DNA from: Sedimentisphaerales bacterium
GTDB lineage: Bacteria; Planctomycetota; Phycisphaerae; Sedimentisphaerales; SM23-30
Direction: 5' to 3'
DNA: 6,305 nucleotides
NCBI GenBank assembly: GCA_030636065.1
Contig: DAOVXR010000110.1
Coordinates: 1-6,305, forward strand
Shown one piece after another: positions 1 to 4,738 of this stretch. The notes beneath the pieces are model-generated. The model searched no databases. It was not told the origin of the DNA and worked only from the letters and a program-made list of their open reading frames with translations. The number at the start of each line of letters is the position of its first letter. Within the stretch, counting starts at the first letter, position 1. A program made the translations under genes and the position numbers.

Positions 1-2061
1 CACGATGTCTTCAACGTTGCCCACGATATAATAATCACATTGTTTCAGAATTGGCGCGTTAGGATCGCTGTTGATAGCGAAAATTGTTTCGCTGTTGGCC
101 ACACCGATCATGTGCTGGATAGCGCCGGAGATACCCATTGCGAGATAAATCCGCGGTCCCACAGCCGTACCGGTCTGGCCGACCTGATGCACACGTTCGA
201 CATAGCCCTGCTCGACGGCAGCCCGCGACGCGCCGTACTCGACCTCGGCGTCGAGTTTGTCGGCGAGGGCCTTGCAGAGATCGGATGTGCATTTCTCGAA
301 GCTGTCTTTGCTTGAAATACCCTTACCGCCGGAGACGATAATGTCAGCGTCGAAATTCACAGTACCAAGGCCGACTTCGGTCTTGATAATATTCATACTG
401 AGATCGCCTTTGGTCAGTTTTACCTCATGCCGAATAATACTGCCTTTGCGAGATTTATCCGGCGGCAGCCGTTTCATCACACCCGGCCGGGCCGTGGCCA
501 TCTGGCAGTCCGAATCCTTTGTACAGATAGTAGCCATCACATTACCGCCCAGGGCGGGCCGGGTCTGCATAAGTACGGCGATGTCGCCTTTTCGGGAACT
601 GTCCCGGATGTCCAGCGACGTGCAGTCCGCGGTCAGGCCGCAGCCCAGCCGATAGGACACCATCGGAGCCAGTACGCGACCTCGCGGCGTAGCGGCATAA
701 AGGGCAATCTGCGGCCCATACTTTTTAACCACCTCGGCGACGACTGTGCGATGGGCAGCCGGGTCGAACGGCTCGAGCAGATCGTCCTCGATAACATAAA
801 TATTGTCCGCCCCGGCCTCGATCAACGCCGCAGCCATCGGCTCGACTTTTTCACCGGCAATCACCACGCCAACCTTGGTCTCAAGAGAATCGGCCAGATC
901 GCGTGCCTTACCGATCAACTCGAAGGTAGCCGGGTGCATCTCGCTGCCGTTGTGCTCGGCGATAACCCATACTTCGCCGGAATAACACGGTTTAACAGCC
1001 TGCATCCCCGAAAGCAGGTTGTCGAGAGTCCTTTTGTTCAGCTTTGTGTCAGGCTCAGCGAGGATTTTTTCCTTGATTGCCTCGTCCACATCGGCAGCGT
1101 TTTTTATACCCAGGGCCTCTAACTTTTCGGCCAGGTTAATGAAGGCTTCGCTTTCCTTTTTCGTGCCTTCGTAGTGCCGGTCGAATTTGTCGGCTCTTTT
1201 TCTGGGCAGAACATAGTTAGCCTTGGTTTTATCGTCCGCCTCACCATTGCCCTGGTTACTTTTATAGCTGTCGATGAATAGTTGGGCAAATTCCCCGACA
1301 TCCTCAATCGCCTTGCATTTTCTGGAGGTATGGGGCGGCGGAAAGACCCGGATAACACGGGTTTTGGAACCTTTTACACCTATCTGGGTGGGTTTTACAT
1401 CATCAGTTCCCCAGACGACGAGTTTCATATCGTTGGCACGGCGTCCGCCGGCAAAAGTGGCGAACAGCGGATATTCATACTTGGCCACGGTAATGACAGC
1501 CGGCAGTTCTTTAGGCGTTACGACCTGACTGCCGCCACTGATGATTCTGGTGAATTCGAGATGACCGTTTTTTCGTTCGACATCGGTGGCATAAGCGATA
1601 CAGGGCAATGCCAACTCTTCCGCAATCTGGGCGGGCACCTGAGCCGTGTCGCCATCGACAGACTGCATACCAGAGACGACAAAATAGTCCTTCGTATCGC
1701 CTAACAGGTCTTTGACAATTTTTCGGACGGCATAAGCGAGGGGATTGGCCGTCGCGACCGTATCGGCCCCGCCAAGGGACCGGTCAGTCAACAGCACAGC
1801 TATATCGGCCCTGCGAGCCAGGCTGTAACGCAGCACCTCTTCAGCCATAGGCGGCCCCATAGTCAGGGCGATAACCTTCCCGTCCGAAGTCGCATCTAAC
1901 TGCCTCATTCGGTCGGCAAACGCCAACGCCTGAGCGTCCAGCTCATTGATCACGGTGGCCAGCTTGCCCCGCATCAGGTTGCCGGTCTCAGGATCGAACG
2001 CGTTATCGGTAATCTGTGTTACGTCCGGTACCTGCTTAACTAATACAATATAATGACTCAT
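1..2061 (-). CDS. Fused electron transfer flavoprotein, EtfB (beta) - EtfA (alpha), 3' end cut by window
   Basis: One frame is open from an ATG at 2061 to the window edge (687 codons, no stop). Electron transfer flavoproteins pass electrons between flavin dehydrogenases and quinone oxidoreductases, or bifurcate them. Residues 1-265 are a full EtfB: start MSHYIVLVKQVPD, nucleotide-binding GGADTVATANPLA around D100-T104, and SVDGDTAQVPAQIAEEL around D136-T139. Residues about 266-360 form a charged, helical-looking linker. EtfA follows from GEVWVIAEHNG (about 362), with the FAD-domain signatures GQTGTAVGPRIYLAMG (T630 onward), GISGAIQHMIG (643-653) and AINSDPNAPILKQCDYYIVG near the end. Normally these are two separate polypeptides of about 260 and 320 residues. 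The linker has no cysteine cluster, so there is no inserted ferredoxin domain. By family comparison only some 10-20 C-terminal residues are missing. Whether it bifurcates cannot be decided by eye. Gene order beta then alpha matches usual etfBA operons. Start choice is supported by AAAGGG nine bases upstream. Confidence 0.95.
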   Translation of the reverse strand, partial: MSHYIVLVKQVPDVTQITDNAFDPETGNLMRGKLATVINELDAQALAFADRMRQLDATSDGKVIALTMGPPMAEEVLRYSLARRADIAVLLTDRSLGGADTVATANPLAYAVRKIVKDLLGDTKDYFVVSGMQSVDGDTAQVPAQIAEELALPCIAYATDVERKNGHLEFTRIISGGSQVVTPKELPAVITVAKYEYPLFATFAGGRRANDMKLVVWGTDDVKPTQIGVKGSKTRVIRVFPPPHTSRKCKAIEDVGEFAQLFIDSYKSNQGNGEADDKTKANYVLPRKRADKFDRHYEGTKKESEAFINLAEKLEALGIKNAADVDEAIKEKILAEPDTKLNKRTLDNLLSGMQAVKPCYSGEVWVIAEHNGSEMHPATFELIGKARDLADSLETKVGVVIAGEKVEPMAAALIEAGADNIYVIEDDLLEPFDPAAHRTVVAEVVKKYGPQIALYAATPRGRVLAPMVSYRLGCGLTADCTSLDIRDSSRKGDIAVLMQTRPALGGNVMATICTKDSDCQMATARPGVMKRLPPDKSRKGSIIRHEVKLTKGDLSMNIIKTEVGLGTVNFDADIIVSGGKGISSKDSFEKCTSDLCKALADKLDAEVEYGASRAAVEQGYVERVHQVGQTGTAVGPRIYLAMGISGAIQHMIGVANSETIFAINSDPNAPILKQCDYYIVGNVEDIV

Positions 2062-2070
2062 AATATTATG

Positions 2071-2076
2071 CCCTTT
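2071..2076 (-). promoter_or_regulatory. Ribosome binding site of the EtfBA fusion
   Basis: On the minus strand AAAGGG lies nine bases before the ATG at 2061. It is a moderate Shine-Dalgarno match and supports that ATG, which also gives the expected EtfB N-terminus (HYIVLVKQVPD). Confidence 0.6.
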
Positions 2077-2158
2077 AGCATTGATGTTACCGCCAAAAGT
2101 CCGAAAAACGCCCAAAAAACAACGCCAACGCTCCAAAATCGAGCGGGTAAAATACTTT

Positions 2159-2172
2159 TGACGCTGGCGTCA
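2159..2172. repeat. Palindrome TGACGC-TG-GCGTCA
   Basis: A perfect 6-base inverted repeat with a 2-base centre, about 100 bases before the etfBA start. It could be an operator for a dimeric regulator; the centre is too short to form a stable RNA hairpin loop without opening a base pair. No regulator can be named. Confidence 0.45.
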
Positions 2173-2193
2173 GCACTATCGCAAAACTTCTGT

Positions 2194-2218
2194 TATCACC
2201 TGTTTTTTGCCGGTGATA
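2194..2218. repeat. Inverted repeat TATCACC / GGTGATA
   Basis: Seven-base perfect arms at 2194-2200 and 2212-2218 enclose an 11-base loop. It may form a hairpin in the etf leader. The half sites contain GTGATA/TATCAC and so resemble the CRP-type palindrome 25 bases further upstream, which suggests a degenerate second binding site. This is inference. Confidence 0.4.
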
Positions 2219-2243
2219 TGGTAAACGAAACTACAGCCTCAAT

Positions 2244-2261
2244 TTGTGATTATTATCACAA
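2244..2261. promoter_or_regulatory. CRP/FNR-family operator-like palindrome
   Basis: TTGTGATTATTATCACAA is a perfect palindrome with 7-base arms and a 4-base centre. It contains TGTGA-N6-TCACA, which is the CRP consensus exactly. The site lies 183 bases upstream of the etfBA start. Relative to the promoter at 2330-2358 it sits downstream of the predicted start of transcription, where a bound regulator would repress or block. If a weaker promoter just downstream is used instead (TTGAGG at 2237-2242 as its -35), the site would be centred near -45 and could activate. Regulator identity (CRP, FNR, HcpR-like) is not decidable here. Confidence 0.6.
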
Positions 2262-2329
2262 TCACACACGGCAAAAAACTCCTGTCCCGCTGGCCTATGC
2301 GTACTCCAACAGGCGGAATAAAGGACGGA

Positions 2330-2358
2330 ATACTATAGGAATTTGTTTTCGATGTCAA
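2330..2358 (-). promoter_or_regulatory. Sigma70-like promoter reading toward etfBA
   Basis: On the minus strand a perfect -35 TTGACA (2358-2353) is followed by TATAGT after 15 bases (2337-2332) or by TAGTAT after 17 bases (2335-2330). Transcription would start near 2323 and give a leader of about 260 bases containing the CRP-like palindrome and both hairpins. The 15-base spacer is short, and the 17-base alternative has a weaker -10, so the call is moderate. Confidence 0.45.
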
Positions 2359-2387
2359 TGCTTTTCTTGATGCGGTTGAGTGGCAGA

Positions 2388-2437
2388 GTGGCAGCCACCG
2401 AGTCTTCGAGGTGGATGGCTCGTCGGCTCGGTGCCAC
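2388..2437. repeat. Interrupted inverted repeat downstream of the small membrane gene
   Basis: ACCGAG (2397-2402) pairs with CTCGGT (2427-2432). The stem is extended by GTGGC (2388-2392) pairing with GCCAC (2433-2437) after a 4-base bulge, giving 11 pairs around a 24-base loop. It lies 66 bases past the stop of the minus-strand gene ending at 2503 and could be a 3'-end structure. There is no run of T after it on the minus strand, so it is not a standard intrinsic terminator. Confidence 0.4.
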
Positions 2438-2502
2438 CTTTCTGTATTTCAGACTTGTCCGCCGAAGGAGGAGAGGTGCTCTTATTGTAATTGACAGTTG
2501 GC

Positions 2503-2683
2503 TCAGCGTCTCCGGAAAGACATATCAAGTAATCCGAATCCAAGAAGGATAGCACCTATCAATCCCCAAAAGCTGGCTCCAATTCCCACCACTATGAGAA
2601 TTGGCCCTATGAATAAGGAAAAAAGGAGCAAAATGCCTGACAAATGCGCCTAATTTTTGTGTTTCATTAGCCTGTTTTTTCAT
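2503..2683 (-). pseudogene. Small membrane protein gene with an apparent +1 frameshift
   Basis: The ATG at 2683 has AAAGG six bases upstream and begins MKKQANETQKLGAFVRHFAPF. In this frame translation would become hydrophilic and stop after 52 residues. One base on, the next frame reads SLFIGPILIVVGIGASFWG and then LIGAILLGFGLLDMSFRRR to a TGA at 2505-2503: two hydrophobic segments and a basic tail. The two parts join at a run of six T on the coding strand (2619-2624); with one T fewer the protein would be 59 residues. The total span, 181 bases, is 60 codons plus one base, which fits a single insertion. An alternative is a 37-residue product from a TTG start within the second frame. Function is unknown. 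A short basic-ended two-helix membrane protein is all that can be seen. Confidence 0.5.
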
Positions 2684-2733
2684 TATCTGCCTTTATATCA
2701 AATTAGTGTTTTTGCCACCATCAGTCCCGTAGG

Positions 2734-2749
2734 ATGGGCTTCAGCCCAT
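2734..2749. repeat. REP-like hairpin ATGGGCT-TC-AGCCCAT
   Basis: Perfect 7-base arms with a 2-base centre, within GTAGGATGGGCTTCAGCCC. Short GC-rich hairpins of this form are typical dispersed repetitive extragenic palindromes in several bacterial groups. It lies between the end of the hydrolase gene (2798) and the start of the small membrane gene (2683), a usual position for REP elements. Only one copy is in the window, so dispersal is not shown. Confidence 0.45.
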
Positions 2750-2771
2750 GCTGTTTTCTTCTAAAGTGGGA

Positions 2772-2788
2772 GGCGCACTCCGTGTGGC
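2772..2788. repeat. Second small hairpin beside the REP-like element
   Basis: CGCAC (2774-2778), TCC, GTGTG (2782-2786) forms a 5-pair stem with one G-U pair. It sits 24 bases from the hairpin at 2734-2749 and 12 bases beyond the stop of the hydrolase gene. The pair could be one composite REP module, or a weak 3'-end structure for the hydrolase message. Confidence 0.3.
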
Positions 2789-2797
2789 GATTTTATT

Positions 2798-4335
2798 CTA
2801 CATTCTTCTTCGCCGGGTATCCGCCATCCTGGTAATCACAGCCGCCCAGCCGCCGGTGGTGCTTCCGGGTGTGGTGATGGTAACGGTACTGCCCGCGGTC
2901 AACATCTGCTCCACGCCGGTATAACCACCCTTGGCAATATCAATCCACCGCAACCGAAACGTGCCTGACACGCCGCCGAGTTTCAGTCCGACCGAGCCGG
3001 TATCTACGAAGTACAAGCCATAAACTTCGCCGACCTTTGCCCGCAGGTAGGCTTCGTCACCGGCACGATTCGTCAGGAGGTCCTGCCGAGGCGAGGTTTC
3101 CCACGGCACGACGACATCGGTGAAGGCCCGCATCGCCTTGACATTGTTCTTCGCGTCCTGTTCAAGACCGAGTCCGCCACGAAAGTAGGTGTTGCCTGCG
3201 TGGTTGTCGCTGAAGGAATCGGGGCCACCTGCGGTGTAAGTACCGGTCGTCCGGTGATGGCTCAGGGCGCCATGAGCGGCCGCCACAGGCGTTCCTGGGC
3301 ATGCTTCTTTATTTTCTGTGTCCGGACTTTCACCGCATTGACGGGACGGACCTGCTTCGCGTTGGTACCGTTGATCAGGCCAACCGCCACGTCATACTGG
3401 GTTTGGCCTTTTTCGGTCCATCGCGACCCGACTTTGCTGCCTTCCACGTATGTGTAGGCACCGGGGTTGTTGACCACAGAACCCCAGTTTTGTTCGTCGA
3501 ACATTGTTGTCGTGTAGATGGTCTTTCCGGCGGCTGAAGCCTTGTTCCTGATAAAATCGCACCACCATTTATCCCATTTCTTTTGGCCGAGATTGCCCTC
3601 GTTACCCATGTTGTACAGGACATTGTTGTGGTTCAGCGTGATCGAGATCATCTTGACGATCAGTTTCTTCTGGAAGTCCAGAACCACGGTGTTATTCCGC
3701 ATCGTGGGAACGGTCTTCATAAACGGATTGGTATCTCTTCCGGGGTGCGTTGGATACGAGTTGGCCAGACCGGATTCACTACGGGTGTAGTTCACGTTGT
3801 TCTTCGGGTTCCAGGGACTGATCTCCCATTCTCCCCTGTAGAAGTCGAAGCGGTCCCACAGCGTAATCTGGGCGATGATCTCCCGGTCCCGGCACATCCG
3901 CAGGCCGTCGCTGAAGCGGTTCCAGTAATCGTCGCTCCATTGATTCAGGTCGTATTTCCCATTGCTCAGTTTCCTGAACGGGAATATCCTGACCAGCTTT
4001 GTTACCTTGCCGCCATCGCCCTGACGTTGTTTCAGGATATATCGCAGGTAATTTCCCCCTGCCGCCTGCAAGTCGTCATAGACGGACTTCTGGTCCCGGA
4101 CGAAAAACGGCGCGTCCCATTTGTTACCACCGAGCAACATCACGGGTTTGCGTTCGTATTGCCAGTAACGCGGGTTTTTCGCATAGGGCTGAATGTGATC
4201 GGCATTCTTGTCTTCCGCCGACAACCGTGAGACGCCGGCCGTGATCAAGACGACCGCCGCAACCACAGTTAGAAGAAAACATCGAGACGAGAATCGACAC
4301 ATAGCTTGTTTCCTGTTGTTATTATTGACACTCAT
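2798..4335 (-). pseudogene. Secreted glycoside-hydrolase-like protein with collagen-binding-like C-terminus, frameshifted
   Basis: The first part (4335-3262, 357 codons) starts with a signal peptide: basic start, hydrophobic FLLTVVAAVVLITAG, likely cleavage after LSA (residue 40). Then comes RYWQYERKPVMLLGGNKWD (57-73), typical of the N-terminus of DUF4038/GH140-like and related TIM-barrel glycosidases. YNMGNEGNLG places N245-E246 at the usual acid/base position of such barrels. TMFDEQNW (D280, E281) may hold further active-site residues. The frame ends at a TGA (3264-3262), but the next frame continues from at least 3286 to a TAG at 2800-2798 with SHHRTTGTYTAGGPDSFSDN and a C-terminal beta-rich region, AYLRAKVGEVYGLYFVDTG through FRLRWIDIAKGG, resembling the 'putative collagen-binding' domain that follows such barrels. 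One added base near 3264-3290 would give a 512-residue protein. Substrate is unknown; a plant or algal polysaccharide is plausible. It could be a true pseudogene or an assembly error. Confidence 0.75.
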
Positions 4336-4339
4336 CTTT

Positions 4340-4349
4340 TCACCTCCTA
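4340..4349 (-). promoter_or_regulatory. Strong ribosome binding site of the hydrolase gene
   Basis: AGGAGGTGAA on the minus strand, with AGGAGG seven bases before the ATG at 4335, is an almost ideal Shine-Dalgarno sequence. It decides the start at 4335 over the second ATG (residue 12), which also would leave a usable signal peptide. Confidence 0.85.
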
Positions 4350-4362
4350 TGTTAAAAATTTG
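4341..4362. repeat. 22-base imperfect direct repeat, copy 1 (carries the hydrolase ribosome binding site)
   Basis: Matches 4449-4470 at 20 of 22 positions (differences at 4348 and 4354). On the minus strand it holds CAAATTTTTAACATAGGAGG, so the duplicated unit includes the Shine-Dalgarno sequence of the gene starting at 4335. Confidence 0.75.
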
Positions 4363-4448
4363 CTCCAGTCTCGCAATCCTGTCATTTCAGGTAGCGACCA
4401 ACGGGAGCGGATTTTGCCATCCACGCAGAACAGAAAAAGTGGCTATGC

Positions 4449-4470
4449 CACCTCCAATGTTGAAAATTTG
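4449..4470. repeat. 22-base imperfect direct repeat, copy 2
   Basis: Second copy of the unit at 4341-4362, offset by 108 bases. On the minus strand it reads ...AACATTGGAGGTG, a second Shine-Dalgarno-like sequence with no ATG, GTG or TTG at proper spacing after it. It overlaps the 3' arm of the GTGGC-TAT-GCCAC hairpin (4439-4451). It is either the trace of a duplicated 5' end or a leader control element. Confidence 0.7.
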
Positions 4471-4534
4471 TTTCGGGTAAGAAAACAGGGTTGAATAGCA
4501 TAAAGATAAAGCGGTAAGTATTCATGGTAGAAGG

Positions 4535-4563
4535 ATTATAGAGTTACTCCTACTCTTTGGCAA
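4535..4563 (-). promoter_or_regulatory. Sigma70 promoter of the hydrolase gene
   Basis: On the minus strand TTGCCA (4563-4558, five of six consensus bases) and TATAAT (4540-4535, perfect) are separated by exactly 17 bases. Transcription would start near 4528, leaving a leader of about 190 bases that contains both 22-base repeats. The spacer contains GAGT-T-ACTC (4541-4549), which might be an operator. Confidence 0.65.
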
Positions 4564-4582
4564 GCCTAAAAGCACCCTGTTG

Positions 4583-4665
4583 GGGGTGTTGAAAAACTCA
4601 ACATTTTCCTTGTTTGAACGCTTAACGGCTACAAAAGAACAAGACATCGACTATTTCAACACCTC
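4583..4665. mobile_element. MITE-like element or insertion sequence remnant
   Basis: Ends GGGGTGTTGAAA (4583-4594) and TTTCAACACCTC (4654-4665) are inverted repeats matching at 11 of 12 bases, with a perfect 10-base core. The hexamer CCCTGT is found on both sides (4575-4580 and 4666-4671), directly at the right end and two bases off the left end, like a target duplication. The 83-base interior codes for nothing. A 'GGTGTTGAAAAA' type end is familiar from several insertion sequence families, but no family can be fixed from one copy. An alternative reading is an RNA switch: TGTTGA (4587-4592) can pair with TCAACA (4598-4603) or with the distal arm, but not both. Confidence 0.4.
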
Positions 4666-4724
4666 CCCTGTCCCCTTTTTATCAGGCCTTTTTATTAGAG
4701 GCTGGTAGAGTTTGAATTTCCGGG

Positions 4725-4730
4725 TATAAT
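4725..4730 (+). promoter_or_regulatory. TATAAT -10 box directly before the pilM-like start
   Basis: A perfect -10 hexamer ends eight bases before the ATG at 4739, so transcription would begin about base 4737 and the message would be nearly leaderless. No good -35 is seen at 16-18 bases (4702-4707 is CTGGTA), nor an extended TG. Apart from GGA at 4731-4733 there is no Shine-Dalgarno sequence. Confidence 0.4.
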
Positions 4731-4738
4731 GGACAACG

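Larger units (their letters stand above)
2062..2502. other. Intergenic region upstream of etfBA, no convincing gene
   Basis: No reading frame here has a protein-like composition together with a ribosome binding site. The stretch is rich in inverted repeats: 2159-2172, 2194-2218, 2244-2261 and 2388-2437. It also holds a sigma70-like promoter reading toward etfBA (2330-2358) and a short tandem duplication of GAGTGGCA at 2378-2385 and 2386-2393. I read it as the regulatory and leader region of the etf fusion plus the 3' flank of the small membrane gene at 2503-2683. Confidence 0.6.
4336..4738. other. Divergent intergenic region between the hydrolase and pilM-like genes
   Basis: No protein gene is supported here. 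It holds, from left to right, the hydrolase ribosome binding site, a 22-base direct repeat pair, a GTGGC-TAT-GCCAC hairpin (4439-4451), a minus-strand promoter (4535-4563), an 83-base MITE-like inverted-repeat element (4583-4665) and a plus-strand TATAAT box (4725-4730). Short frames crossing it are extensions of antisense frames and lack ribosome binding sites. Confidence 0.6.

Noticed and set aside
427..1122. Long plus-strand frame of 231 codons
   Set aside because: It is antisense to the EtfA half, where the minus strand shows clear FAD-domain motifs; its protein has no recognisable domain and no ribosome binding site.
2053..2370. Plus-strand frame of 105 codons over the etf upstream region
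   Set aside because: It starts inside the etfBA coding end and its codons are made up of the palindromic regulatory sequence; there is no Shine-Dalgarno sequence and no protein-like pattern.
2427..2440. Minus-strand AAGGTGGCACCGAG, which resembles the T-box motif AGGGTGGNACCGCG at 12 of 14 bases (and also part of the tracrRNA tail)
   Set aside because: No specifier stem, AGTA bulge or terminator with T run is seen, the predicted etf promoter lies downstream of it, and the following gene is not an amino-acid or tRNA-synthetase gene. No CRISPR repeats or cas genes are present.
2343..2555. Overlapping frames of 66-69 codons on both strands
   Set aside because: Composition is arginine/serine-rich shadow-like, and the minus-strand frame conflicts with the more plausible hydrophobic frame ending at 2503.
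3583..4230. Plus-strand frame of 215 codons
   Set aside because: Antisense to the hydrolase-like gene whose signal peptide, barrel motifs and Shine-Dalgarno sequence are clear.
4573..4588. CACCC-TGTTGG-GGGTG hairpin with four T after it on the minus strand, as a terminator
   Set aside because: The stem has only five pairs and there is no gene on the minus strand to its right that would need termination inside the window; it would also lie just upstream of the hydrolase promoter.
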